Shown: positions 13,066 to 23,564, counted from the stretch's first letter. The stretch is 64,000 nt of DNA from Neoceratodus forsteri (GCA_016271365.2 CM028129.1:1003855501-1003919500); one strand, 5' to 3'. Notes: generated by a model not told the origin, from the sequence alone. Program-made: numbers and translations.

Positions 13066-13195
13066 GGGCCTTCTAGTCCCTACAAATTCCTACCTACATA
13101 CCCACTACTCGAGGGTGGGAATAGAGTTAAGTCACAAAAAGTACTACAAGTTACACAAGCACTATATACCCCATTGCTAGTCCACAAATATTAAA
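13066..13195 (+). repeat. Split direct repeat B1
   Basis: Begins GGGCCTTCT and contains AAATTCCTACCTACA, ACAAGTTACACAAGCACTAT and ATACCCCATTGCTA. The 130 bp match 13343-13472 closely. It sits immediately before A2. Confidence 0.9.
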
Positions 13196-13200
13196 TGGAA

Positions 13201-13299
13201 GGGCTTGCCCGTGGTTCAATGTGGGGAATAGCTCCTCCGACAACCTCTACTTAATCCCTCCACTAACTCACCGCCCTTGCTTAGGGAGTGTTTTTTGTC
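13201..13299 (+). repeat. Split direct repeat A2
   Basis: Second copy of A, placed between B1 and B2. The frame starting at 13221 encodes nearly the same first 25 residues as the one at 7894, which simply reflects the repeat. Confidence 0.88.
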
Positions 13300-13342
13300 C
13301 ATCACCTTCCTCTCCTCTGGCACTGTTCTCACCCTTATTCCT

Positions 13343-13472
13343 GGGCCTTCTGTTCCCTATAAATTCCTACCTACACACCTACTACTCAAGAGTGGGAACA
13401 GAGTTAAGCCACAACAAGTATTACAAGTTACACAAGCACTATATACCCCATTGCTATTCCACAAACATTGAA
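13343..13472 (+). repeat. Split direct repeat B2
   Basis: Second copy of B and right end of the candidate element. CR1 copy B sequence begins directly after it. Confidence 0.88.
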
Positions 13473-15225
13473 GTGAGGATCAAGAAAGATGGGGGGTGGG
13501 TGGAGAAGGGGATGGGGCAGACAGAGGCACTGAATGAGTAGTTCTGTTCTGTGTTCACACAAAAGAAGGGGCAAATACCTCAGGCAAATGGGGGTGTGGG
13601 TAAGGGGGGGAGAGGACAACAGATGTAGGGATTACAGAGGGCAGGGTGCCGGAGGGGTTGAGGGCAGTAAGAGTGGACAAAGCACCTAGGCCAGATGGTA
13701 TTCACCCCAGAGTACTGAGGCAGCTGGCAGAAGTCCTTGCGAGGCTGCTGGCAGACCTGTTCAGTACCTCCCTGGACACAGGATGTGTGCCACTGGACTG
13801 GAGGATGGCCCACGTCGTGCCCATCCATAAAAGTGGCCAAAGGATGAACCAGAGAACTATAGGCTGGTGAGCCTCACCTTGATCAAGAGAAAAGTTATGG
13901 AGACCTTCCTAAAAGAGAGGATTGTGAGCTTTTTGGAGGCATGACCAGCAACACAGGTTTGTCACAGGCAGATCGTGCCAGACAAACCTGGTAGAATTTT
14001 ATAACTCGATGACACAGGAATTGGACAAGGGCCATGTTGTGGATGTCCTGTACTTGGAGTTCAGTAAGGCCTTTGATTCAGTGCTGCATGGGAGATTGGG
14101 TGGGAAGCTGGCGTATGTGGGGGAGGGATCAAAAATGGTGACCTGGATCAGGAACTGGCTGAGGGGGAGACAGCAAAGGGTGTGGTGGTAGGGGGGGAAC
14201 TCTCATCACCGACAGCAGTGACAAGCGGGGTACCACAGGGATCCATGCTGGGACCAGTACTGTTCGGGATTTTCATTGCATATATCTTGAATGGGATCCG
14301 GAACAAAACCAGTCTGTTTGCAGATGATACCAAGATGGGAGCTGTGTTAGATGACACGGAGGGGGAGGGGTTGCAGGAGGATCTGGATAAGCTCCAGGAG
14401 TGGGCAGATAAATGGCAGCTGGGGTTCAATGCCAAGAAGTTCAAGGTTCTGCACTTCAGAGCCTGGAACCAGGAGAGGGATTATCACTTAAATGGGGTTC
14501 AGTTGAGTTGCTCCACAGAAGAGAAGGACCTAGGGGTGATCATAACAGGGAGCATGAATGAGACTGTTCAATGCAGGAGGGTGGCAGCAAAAGTCAACAA
14601 AATGCTGGGGTATATAGCTAGAGGGATCGCCTCCAGAAGTGGGGAGATTATCCTGGCCCTGTATAGGTCTCTGGTCAGGCCCCACCTGGAGTACTGTGTG
14701 CAATACTGGCTTCTGTTCCTGAAGAGACATCAAATTGTTGGAGGGGGTACAGAGTAAAGCTACAAAGATGATCAAGGGATTGGAGGGCAAGCCATATGAG
14801 GAAAGGCTGGGAGAGTTGAATATGTACTCTCTGGAAGAGAGGAGGGACAGGGGAGATATGATTTAGACCTTTGAGTACCTGAAAGGAATAAACAAGACTA
14901 ATACAGATAGGGTTTTCCAGAGGAGAAAGGGGAGGGACACAAGAGGACACCAACTGAGACTGGAGGGGGGTAGATTCAGGAGAGAGATGAGGAGACTTTT
15001 TTTACAGAAAGAGTGATGGACAAGTGGAACTCCTTTGCGGGTGAGGTAGTGTTCTGCAAGATGGTAGACAGTTTCAAGAAGGGTTGGGATAGGGGAAGGG
15101 GTAATAAGGATGGGAGGAAGGGAGGGGCAACAGCATTATAAGGTGCTAGCTGTGCACTCGAGCAGACTTGATAGACTTTGAGGCCTGTTTCTGCAGGCAT
15201 GTTTGTATGTTCATACTTATCTCTG
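13473..15225 (+). mobile_element. CR1 LINE, copy B (5'-truncated)
   Basis: Plus-strand CR1 beginning in the linker before the RT and ending in the CR1-like 3' UTR near 15215 (GTTTGTATGTTCATAC). About 1.75 kb, so most of the endonuclease and all of ORF1 are absent. It starts at the last base of repeat B2, so either this CR1 inserted at that border or the two were deposited side by side. It resembles copy C more than copy A in its RT protein words. Confidence 0.92.
13495..15115 (+). pseudogene. CR1 ORF2 RT domain, frameshifted
   Basis: In order: a linker piece ending in SVFTQKKG (near 13540-13570), VDKAPRPDGIHPRVLRQLAE, DWRMAHVVPIHKSG, a gap, then motif A YLEFSKAFDSVLHGRLG. In a new frame come TSGVPQGSMLGPVLFGIF (motif B), LFADDTKMG (motif C), LGFNAKKFKVLHF (motif D) and LVRPHLEYCVQYW. 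The last part, with a stop in frame, corresponds to [19 protein letters not shown] and the VMDKWNSF end. The DD pair of motif C and the D of motif A are kept. Breaks near 13855, 13945, 14190 and 14745 make it non-functional. Confidence 0.9.
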
Positions 15226-15494
15226 GCTAAAACATGAAGCAAACTTTAAATAAGCAGCATTCTTGCATCCTTACTTATCTCCCTGGTCCAAGGTATGAGC
15301 GGCATGAAGCCGTGGGAGTTCTGCTAGATCCATTCACATATCTGGAATGTGTAGTACGGTACGGGCTGCATGCCCATTGGCTCACGCTGTGGACCAATGC
15401 GCGTACAGCCCTACCTACGGTGCCAGTCGGCGAGCGGCGGAGTGGCAGGCGGGTGGGGTGCTGCTGCCCGCCGGCTGACCGGGGTGGGGACCGG

Positions 15495-15670
15495 GGCAGT
15501 GGGGCTCAGTAGGCGGGTGGGGGGTACCACTAGACCACCAGGGATATTGGACATGTTATTTTTACTATTACAAATGCCTTCGATTGGGCAGACAGCGGTC
15601 CACTGGACCACCAGGGATATAGGGGTTCTTTTATTCTACAAATGCCCACGATCGGGCATGGGGGGTACAC
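15495..15670 (+). repeat. Dispersed minisatellite family, locus 1 (two units)
   Basis: Two units carrying CCACTAGACCACCAGGGATA and CCACTGGACCACCAGGGATA about 73 bp apart, each followed by a T-rich stretch and a GATTGGGC or GATCGGGC word. The same unit recurs at 17.8, 29.75 and 57.6 kb. The flank is GC- and CpG-rich (15420-15530). Confidence 0.7.
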
Positions 15671-15689
15671 CGCCAGGTGCAGCCAGAGT

Positions 15690-15763
15690 TCGGGTGGCCA
15701 CCCACAGGTGGCAGCTGCCATTTTGCACCCTGCAATGCGGCAGCTCACCTGTGGGTGGCCATC
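15690..15763. repeat. Inverted repeat (hairpin)
   Basis: GGTGGCCACCCACAGGTG with GCAGCTGCC on the left pairs with GGCAGCT and CACCTGTGGGTGGCCATCC on the right; arms about 28 bp around a loop of about 17 bp. Confidence 0.85.
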
Positions 15764-16340
15764 CGTTGTTCCTTTTTTTTTTGATCACTTTGTGCTGGCG
15801 CAGGTAGGGGTTGCGCATGCATGGCTCCGCATATCCCGGGCTGAATATCGGGCTGTGCAGAGTATGCATGGGCACGCCCCCCCTCACCTGCGCCTGCATA
15901 CATTACTGATGCACTCTGGCACATCGAGATTTGTGCCGCGTACTTTTCCCTTTCGAATATCTGAGCTCCAGAGTTTAAATAGCAGGAAAGCACAAATGAA
16001 TGCTCCTGCTCACAGGCCGGCAGCTCAAAATTGTTACTCCAGCATGTCTCTGTTGGCCATACACCACTGACATCATGTTCATACCGACATGAGTAACAAA
16101 ATAAAACAACTAAAAAATCAGAAGAAGAAAAGAAAATTAAAGCTTTGACTCTCATCTGCTATATTATGCTGACAAGACATAAGGAAAAAAAATGTGCCAA
16201 AAAGTTCCTGTCTCACAAGCCAACCTCTCACCATCTTGGACATGAACTTTTTAAAGTTTCATATCTATTCCCAAAGAAAAATAAATATTCTTGTAAATAT
16301 AAAGGTATATCTTCACTGGATTTTTCTTACACGTTATAAG
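15764..16340. other. Unassigned sequence beside the hairpin cluster
   Basis: 15790-15950 is rich in GCATGC/CGCATG words and contains GGGCTGAATAT, a word that also follows the minisatellite at 58.8 kb. The rest is AT-rich. No gene is seen. Confidence 0.45.
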
Positions 16341-16358
16341 TGCAATGAGGCACTTCAC

Positions 16359-16482
16359 GGTGTGTGATTATGGCCAGTAATCACAGTTCTCTCTTGTGTG
16401 TTTTAAGGCATTTGGCGGCAAGCACCTCATGCCTGACAACACACTAGAGAGGTGTGTGCCTATTGACCCATAACTACACACC
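16359..16482. repeat. Foldback element, about 55-bp arms
   Basis: Left arm GGTGTGTGATTATGG... pairs with ...CCATAACTACACACC. The interior words TCTCTCTTGTGTGTT and AACACACTAGAGAG also pair, as do AAGGCAT and ATGCCT, around a 12-bp centre with GGCGGC. MITE-like or pri-miRNA-like in shape; no TSD defined. Confidence 0.85.
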
Positions 16483-16509
16483 TGGCAGTCCTTATTTCTT
16501 ATATCTTTT

Positions 16510-16948
16510 CAAAAAACTGCATTAATACTGATTATGAACATAATGCCACAAAACAAAGGAAATGTGGACTTAGGGTTTTTAATCCTGATGCCCCCCCCCA
16601 CCAAGCAACAAAAAGGAAAAAAAACATTAGGGTTTCTATATCTGCAGTCAAATCTCAGTGGTAGGGTCTTCCTTGGGGTGTCAACCCTAATACACACCCA
16701 CCCATGAGCAAACAGCACACATGATCTCCTTTCTTCATGCAGGGCCCACAGTGGGGAGGGGGGAGCATTAGGGTTGACAACCCCCAAGGAAGACCCCACC
16801 ACTAATTCAGCAAGACTCTGGATACCTAAAACCCTAATTTTGTTCCTTTTGCTGCCTGGGGGGAGGCATCTGGATTGAAAACTCTACTGTCACATTTCCT
16901 ACTTTTGTGGAATTAAGGTACCCTAACTGGTGCATTAACAGTTTTTTT
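16510..16948. repeat. Large foldback element, about 180-bp arms
   Basis: AAAAAACTG at the left edge pairs with CAGTTTTTT at the right. Going inward, GCCACAAAA/TTTTGTGGAAT, AGGAAATGTG/CACATTTCCT, CTGATGCC/GGCATC, and AGTGGTAGGGTCTTCCTTGG with its complement CCAAGGAAGACCCCACCACT all pair. The loop is about 75 bp (16694-16768). No transposase is encoded, so it is most like a MITE or foldback transposon. Confidence 0.88.
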
Positions 16949-17044
16949 GCTGATAATTTCCTTACTTTTTGAGATACAAAAATTGTATCCTCATTTCCCT
17001 GTGGGAGCACAGGGCCTCCCATCCCTCCATAGATGAGGCACTTA

Positions 17045-17290
17045 AGCCAAAATAGCAACCACATTTTCAGCATAGCCTTGTTATTACCCCGCCTCATGAA
17101 TGCCGTGCTGGGAATTTTCAAACCCCCGCTGAAACATCATTTTGTGCCACTACAATGTCATTCTGTGGCACAGGTGAGAGAAGACATTTTGGCTAGCATT
17201 GGAAAATTGACAACTGTTACATTTATGAGGTGGTGTAAAAAAAAAAAAAAAACTGGCTATGTTAAAAGTATTTAAATTACCAAAGTTACG
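17045..17290. repeat. Foldback element, family copy 1
   Basis: CAGCATAGCC...CGCCTCATGAAT pairs with TTTATGAGGTGG...GGCTATGTTAAAAG. Its left half is also directly similar to 17350-17440, so this and the next element are two copies of one family. Confidence 0.75.
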
Positions 17291-17319
17291 AGCGAGCATA
17301 GTAAAATTTTTACTTATTC

Positions 17320-17567
17320 ACATAACGTTGCCATTTTACATATTTTGACCCCAAATTTTCAACATAGCCTTCTTATGACCCCACCTCATGAACAAGGACC
17401 ATGCAAGTTTTCAAATCCCACCTGAAAGGTGATTTCGCCAACTGACCACAAAATCGCTTTTTGGGCCAGATTTGTGGAATTCCACCACCATTGTTCATGA
17501 GGTGGGTTCCCCAAAAGGCCATGCTGAACATTTGGAGTCAAAATATGCAAAAATGGCTAAGTTATGC
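17320..17567. repeat. Foldback element, family copy 2
   Basis: CACATAACG...TATTTTGACCCC...CACCTCATGAACAA pairs with TTGTTCATGAGGTGGG...GGAGTCAAAATA...GTTATG. Arms are about 80 bp around a spacer of about 90 bp. Confidence 0.88.
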
Positions 17568-17829
17568 ATCAGAGTTGAAAATCCCATTGAAATACACTGA
17601 ACCATACTTACCTTAGTTTCTCATATTGCAATTGGTGGTTGTAGCAAAAACATGTGTCTTTGGTCAGAGAGTGGATCTTCACCCTGTGACCTGTTCAGGT
17701 AAGTGGGGGTGTATGGGGTGTACTGGGAGTGTGAGCTGGTGAGTGCTGAGTGGGAAGTGGGGGTGGGGGGTCAGATCGACAAGGGACTGTTTTCTTTTTT
17801 TACAGGTTAAAAATAAACATTGAGGGACC

Positions 17830-18690
17830 GTTTTCTTTATTTCAGATAGGGACAGTGATTGGAGGTTGGTGGGGGGCCACTAGACACCAGGTAAGGACAA
17901 AACCTTAACTGGGATGGCAATCAGAGGGTCGGGATTGCCACTAAATACCAGGGAAAGACACAACCTTAACAGGGACAGTGATTGGAGGGTGGGCAGGGTG
18001 CCACTAGACATGAGGGAAAGATTAATAAATTATGGAGACAGTGATCGGAGGATGGGGGGGTGCCACTAGACACCAGGGAAAGATTAATAAACTACAGGGA
18101 CAGTGATTGGAGGGTGGGGGGTGCCACTAGATACCAAGAAATCTTAATAAAGTATGGGGATGGCGATTGGGGGGTGGTGCTACCAATAGACACCAGGGAA
18201 AGATTAATAAACTACAAGGACAGTGATCAGAGGGTGGGGGTGCCACTAGACACCATGGAAAGATTAATAAAGTATGGGGATGGTGATTGGAGGGTGGGGG
18301 TGCCACTACACACCAGGGAAATATTAATCAACAGCAGGGACAGTGATCAGAGGGTGTGGTTGCTACTAGACACCAGGGAAAGATCAATAAATTATGGGGA
18401 TGGTGATTGGAGGGTGGGGGTGCCACTAGAAACCAGGGAAAGATTAATAAACTGTGGGAATGGTGATCAGAGGGTGGGGGGATGCTGATATACACCATGG
18501 AAAGATTAATAAACTATGGGGATGGCAATCAGAGGTTGGGGGTACCACTGGACACCAGGGAAAGATTAACAAACTACTGAGATGGTGATCAGAGGGTGGT
18601 GGTGCCACTAGACACCAGGGAAAGATTAATAAACTGTGAAGATGGTGATTGGAGCATAGGGGTATCACTAGACACCAGGGAAATGGCAGT
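17830..18690 (+). repeat. Dispersed minisatellite family, locus 2 (about 14 units)
   Basis: Head-to-tail units of 60-61 bp with the core CCACTAGACACCAGGGAAAG, then ATTAATAAACTA, then a GGGACAGTGAT(T/C)GGAGGGTGGGGG stretch. Neighbouring units partly alternate between GTGATTGG and GTGATCAG versions, hinting at a two-unit higher order. The open frame at 18060-18488 is just this array read through, because the period is near a multiple of three. Confidence 0.93.
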
Positions 18691-18847
18691 TCACTTCTCT
18701 CACAGCAGCCCGAAGCAGGAGTTTCAGTTGTTGCTGCAGAAGTCAAGAAAGTCTGGCTGTTCTCATACAGAGAACATGGGTGAACAGCTCCTCTTGCTAA
18801 GATGGGTACCCTGGATTTTGGTGCCCAGAAAATGTATTTCTGGTAGT

Positions 18848-18921
18848 TTTAAAAAAAACAAACACCAGAATCTAGCTAAACAAGGCCCATTTAGCTAGAT
18901 TCTGGTGTTTGTTTTTTAAAT
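18848..18921. repeat. Near-perfect 31-bp inverted repeat
   Basis: AACACCAGAATCTAGCTAAA on the left and TTTAGCTAGATTCTGGTGTT on the right are exact complements, extended by A-rich and T-rich arms that differ only in homopolymer length. The loop is only 9 bp. The lack of mismatches implies a recent origin or selection. Confidence 0.93.
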
Positions 18922-19421
18922 ACATAATCTGATTGTACTTTTACTGTTTGTAAGTTTAAAACAATAAAAAGAAAATGGCACCCATCTCAAGTATTTTTTT
19001 TTTCCCATGGCAAGTATATCATGCAAATAACCACTCATAATGTATTGTTTTACCTTTCATGTTTGGTATTTCTCTGCACGCAAACAGTCAATCATGACTT
19101 GTCAACACCTGTGAACTTTTTTATCTATCAAACTTTTTTTTTAATTGATCGAACTTGAATGTTATCCCAAAAATCATTATAATTCAAAAACTGTAAAATA
19201 TTTTTTTCACCAAACCATCCTAAGGTACGAACATATGAAATTTGCCAGCAGATAAAGACCTAGAGGTCTATCAAGTCTGCTCGAATGTGCAGCTAGCACC
19301 CCTTATTCTGCAGCTGCCCCTCCCTTCCACCCTTCCCCTTCATTAAGCCTCCCCCTTGTCCTGTCTCATCCCCTTTTGAAGCAGTCCACTGTTTACTGGA
19401 TACCACTTCTGCAGGTCGCAT

Positions 19422-22049
19422 TCACCCAGCCACCACCCTCTCTGTAAAAGTGTCTCCTCCTCTCCCTCCTGGAACCTTCCTCCTCAGTCTCATATCATGG
19501 CCCCCTAGTGTCCCTCCCTCCCTTACTTTGGAACAGCCCTCTGTACCTGTCTTGTTTATTCCTTTCATGTACTTAAAGGTTTCAATCCTGTCCCCCCTGG
19601 CTCTCTTCTCCTCCAGTGAGTACATGTTCAGCACCCTCAGCCTCCTCTCGTATGATAAGTCCCACAGCCCCTTGATCATCTTTGTCACCCTGTGCTGCAT
19701 CCCTTCCAGTAACTTAATGTCCCTCTTCAGATACGGGCGCCAGTACTGCACACAGTACTCCAGGTGCAGTCTAACTAATGACCTATACAATGGCAGAATC
19801 ACCTCTTCCCTCCTTGAGGATATACCCTTTGCAATACAACCCAGCATTTATTGGCCTTTGCAGCTGCCTTCCTACATTATGCCGAGTTGTTCATTGACCC
19901 TGTAATGAACACCCCCAGATCCTTCTCCTCCTCTGTCTGGGCTAGCTGCACTCCCCCCAGCTGGTAACTCCTCTTTGGGTTCTTCATACCAAAATGCAGC
20001 ACCTTGCACTTTTTGGCATTAAAGCCCAGTTGCCAGGTGTCTGACCAGGTTTCAAGCTTTGCCAGATCATCCTGCAACCCTTGCCATCCCTCTAGGTCAT
20101 CCACCACCGCTCCTACCTTGGTATCATCTGCAAACAGACTGATCTTGCTCTTGATGTCCCATGATATGTCTGCAATGAATATCCCAAACAACACTGGTCC
20201 CAACACTGAGTCCTGTGAAACACCACTCGTCACTGCCCTTGGGTGTGAGCGCTCCCCACCCACCACCACCCTCTTGTCTTCCCTGAAGCCAGTTTCCTAC
20301 CCATCTCACCAGCTTTGCACCCGCCCCTGTGCCTACTAACTTACTTCCCAGCCTTCCATGTGGAACCGAGTCGAATGCCTTACTGAAGTCCAGATACAGG
20401 ACATCCACTGCATGGTCCCTGTCCAGTTGCCTAATTACCCAATCATAGAACTCTACCAGGTTGGTTTGGCAGGATCTGCCCCATATGAAGCCATGCTGTC
20501 CGCTGTCCTGCAGTCCTTTGGCCTCTAGGAGGGCCATCAGCCTCTCCTTCAGGATAGTCTCCATTAGCTTACCCACAATGGATGTGAGGCTCACTGGTCT
20601 GTAGTTTCCAGGTTCACCCTTGGGGCCACTCTTGTGGAGGGGCACCACATAAGCCATCCTCCAGTCCTTGATATACACCCAAATGTGTGAGGGCATTAAA
20701 TAGGTCTGCCAAAGGTACTGCAAGGACCTCTGCCAGCTCCTTCAGTACCCTGGGGTGGATGCCATCTGGGCCTGGCGTCTTGTCCACCCTCAGTGCCTTC
20801 AAACCCTCCCGAACTCTGCTCTCCATTATTTCCCCATCTGTCACCCCTTCCCCGTTTCTGCCATTCTCCCCCTTGGGTGTCACCCCCTTTTCTCTTTAGT
20901 AAATACTGAACAGAAGTACTCATTTAGTGCTTCTGCTTCTCCACCCTGCTTGACCCAATCCCCTTCCTTCCTAATCCTTACAGCTCCTTTTCTCCCTGAT
21001 GTACCTAAAGAAGTCCTTCTCCCTCTTCTTAATGCCTTGTGCCAGCCTGAGTTCCGTTGATGCTTTGGCTCCTCTTACTGCCCTTGTCACCTCCTTTGAT
21101 TCTGTCAAGTACTCCTCCCTGTCCTTCCCCCTCCCTGTTTTCTTGTACTTCCTAAAGGCAGCTCTTTTCCTCCTTACCTTTTTCATGACCCCCTTACTCA
21201 ACCAGCTCGGTTTCTTAGCCCTAACCTTCTTGCTCTGGGCCTTGCAGCAGGTTTTGGTTGCCTCCACTATCCCCAGCTTTATGAGCTCCCACCTCTGATT
21301 AGTGTCCATACTAGATTGAATTCTGGCCAGGTACCCTTTTACCACTTCCTCCATCCTCCCAAAGTCGGCTCTCCTGAAGTCCAGCACTCTTGTGCCAGAT
21401 TCCACTCCTTCCTTGCCCATATCCAATGTGAGCCATACTGAGTGGTGGTCACTCTGACAGGTTCCTCCACTGTAAGTTCTCTGACAAAGTCCCCATTTGC
21501 CAGCACAAGGTCAAGGGTATTCCCAAATCTGGTTGGTTCACTGACCATTTGCAGCAGGAAGCTGTCCTGGAAGGCATCCAGCAGTACCTGCTCCCTTCTG
21601 TTCCTTGTTGTTGGGGTACTCCAGTCCACTCCTGGCATGTTGAAGTCCCCCACAATCACCACACTGCCCTTCTCGCAGGTCCTCCTGATCTGTCCCACTA
21701 GTTCCCTGTCTAACTCCTCCGTCTGAGGTGATGGCCTATACACCACTCCCATTCTAAGAATCCTTTTCTTGGAATCCTGGATTTGCATCCAAAGTGACTC
21801 CGTACTACCCTCCTCCCCTTCCTCCCTTACACACTACAGTCCTTCCTTTACGTATAGTACCACACCCCCTCCTTTCCCAATCACCCTGTCTCTACGAAAT
21901 AACCTGTACCCTGGTACAGACAGGTCCCAGTCATTGTATTGGGTGGCCCATGTTTCTGTGATGGCTGCAATGTCCAACTCTCCCTCTACCATGAGCACCT
22001 GTAACTCTGCAGTTTTCCTCCCAAGGCTCCTAGCATTAAGGGTAACCAC
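19422..22049 (-). pseudogene. CR1 ORF2 endonuclease/reverse transcriptase, frameshifted
   Basis: Endonuclease: TLNARSLGRKTAELQ and AAITETW (22049-21834), GVVYRPSP and GDFNMPGVDWS (21788-21339). The usual SDH histidine box is blurred at TQYGSHW. Linker: 21426-20971. RT: KTPGPDGIHPRVLKEL (20883-20614), NYRPVSLTSIVGKLMET, QHGFIWGRSCQTNL, motif A YLDFSKAFDSVPHGR (20723-20124), motif B GVSQDSVLGPVLF, in which the normal GVPQGS is changed at two positions, motif C FADDTKVG, and LGFNAKKCKVLHFG (20269-19877). C-terminal: LVRLHLEYCVQYWRPYLKRD and TFTERVVAG (19847-19422). Frame changes and the altered motif B indicate an inactive copy. Confidence 0.92.
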
Positions 22050-22199
22050 CTTCCACCCTTCCCCCCATCCTGCCCTCCTTTACTAGCATCACCAACAGTA
22101 CTTGCCATTTGTCCTTTGTCACTGTTATGGGGGGTAAGCTTATATGGTTTCCCAACCTGTGGTCTCTGCATATCTCTTGCCGAATTGCCACCCCCTACT

Positions 22200-23453
22200 C
22201 CTAGTTTAAATTCCCAACTTCCTCTATGTACTCATCCATCCTCTGTTTCAATACTTTCTTTCCCTCCTCACTCATGTGTAGTCTGTCCTTGGCATAGAGA
22301 CTACTGTCCTCCCAGGTCCCTCACCCCCAACAGCCCATACCCTTTAGCACAACACCAGGTTCTGAACCATCCGTTAAATTCCTCTGTTCTCAGCTTTCTT
22401 GTTGTGCTTGCCTTGGGCACTGGAAGTATCTCTGAAAAAGTTACTGATCTTCCTGCCCCCTCACATAACTGTGCTAGTTCCTCAAACCTCCTCTGGACTA
22501 TATCTACTGTCTTGTCAGCCAGGTCGTTCATCTCAAGATGTATAATTAAATGAGGCTTGTCCCTACTCCTTCTAGCATATTTCAGAACAGATTGTCCCAC
22601 CCTTTCTGCTGTCGTTCCTGGCATGGCCTCCACCCAAATGCGACTATGCCTCTCCCCCTTGCTACCCCACCTGACTCCTCTTAGTATTGAGTCCACCAGC
22701 ATTAAGATTCCACCACTCTTACTCCCTGCTTGCTTCCATTCATCTCCCTCTCTCATTTCCAGCTCATCTTCTTCCTTCTGCACATTATTTCCCCCTTTTG
22801 CTCCTGTTGCAGTTCTCCCAGCAGAACCTCCCCCCCGCTCCGGTTTGGTCCAGGTATTTATCAATTACTCCTCTAATTTCATCATTTCCCTCCTCCACCT
22901 TCTTCCTCTCTAGCAGTGTAAAACTGTTTTCTGAAGACCCTTCACAAATGCCCACTCCCTCTCTCTTCATAGTAACCTGTTCTCTCCTTTCCACTCCATG
23001 ACTTTTGCCACTTCTTCGCCTCCCCTCACAAGTCCCTATCTCCTCTTTCCATTTGTCTTTTGTCTCCTGACCTGGTTTCCCCAGCAATCGTTCTTCCTGG
23101 CCTGGGCCCCTTTGTCTCTGCTTCTCTTCTTCTGACCTTCTCCTCACCACTGTTGGCTTAAATCACCCTCCCTCATCTCCACTTCTTCCTCCCTCCAGTG
23201 CTGAGCTAAACCCACCCCCAATCTGCCTTGTCTTTCTTAGTTCCTCCTGCAGACCCTCGATCTCCTTTCTAAGTTTCTCTATGTGGTTGCACACTAAACA
23301 TCCTCCCACACTCCAGGCAATTTTTAGAAAAATTGGTGCACCGCAGTTGTTGCAGCCTACCATCCTACCCATTGCTGTGCGTTGCCCACCCTGCGACCCC
23401 CCACCCTTCCAGATGCAGGATGTAAACACTCCCCAAGTCTCCCTCTCCCCCAT
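22200..23453 (-). pseudogene. CR1 ORF1: zinc finger, coiled coil, esterase-like
   Basis: The frame opens with ATG at 23453. Residues 34-57 hold C34-x2-C37-x14-C52-x2-C55-N-H57, a zinc-binding knuckle of the PHD/RING type reported for CR1 ORF1. It is followed at about 58-77 by a charged heptad stretch (EKLRKEIEGLQEELRK). After a frame change a basic, glutamate-rich linker follows (23150-22785). In the next frame (22864-22301) comes an SGNH-esterase region with VDSILRGVR in the place of GDSIL, IHLEMNDL as the N block, and LPVPKAS. The last block DRLHMSEEG (near 22250, yet another frame) has the expected histidine. ORF1 of this class is thought to bind RNA and help ribonucleoprotein assembly. 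The GDS-to-VDS change and the frame breaks argue that it is dead. Confidence 0.85.
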
Positions 23454-23564
23454 CGGTGCAAAAACATTCTTTCTTTATTTCCTTACCCCCTTTGTTGTAC
23501 ACGTTTAGATAGACTGAGCAACTGTTTTTTATATTCCTATCCTTCCTATCCACACTCAAAAAGA

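Larger units (their letters stand above)
7874..13472 (+). mobile_element. Candidate Ngaro-like retrotransposon with split direct repeats
   Basis: Repeat A occurs at the left end (7874-7972) and again at 13201-13299. Repeat B occurs at 13066-13195 and 13343-13472. The order is A1, about 5.1 kb of interior, then B1-A2-B2. This is the split-direct-repeat layout known for Ngaro and PAT-type tyrosine-recombinase retrotransposons, and 5.6 kb is a normal length for them. The interior is strongly pyrimidine-rich on the plus strand. I could not find convincing RT, RNase H or tyrosine-recombinase motifs, so the copy is either badly decayed or non-autonomous. The longest frames (7894-8682, 262 codons, GTG start; 12518-12907, 129 codons) are not recognisable. 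The orientation is inferred from the repeat order. CR1 copy B abuts B2. A simple LTR pair would not give the alternating order. Confidence 0.6.
19220..23560 (-). mobile_element. CR1 LINE, copy C (nearly full length)
   Basis: About 4.3 kb on the minus strand, with both ORFs in the standard order: ORF1 (zinc finger, coiled coil, esterase; 23453 to about 22200) then ORF2 (endonuclease, RT; 22049 to 19422), and a 3' UTR ending near 19222 with CATATG/GTTCG words. It is the most complete LINE in the window, but ORF2 has several frame changes and ORF1 at least two. It differs from copy A in sequence, so two CR1 subfamilies are present. Confidence 0.94.

Noticed and set aside
18060..18488. 142-codon repeat protein
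   Set aside because: Same reason: minisatellite with a period of about 60 bp.
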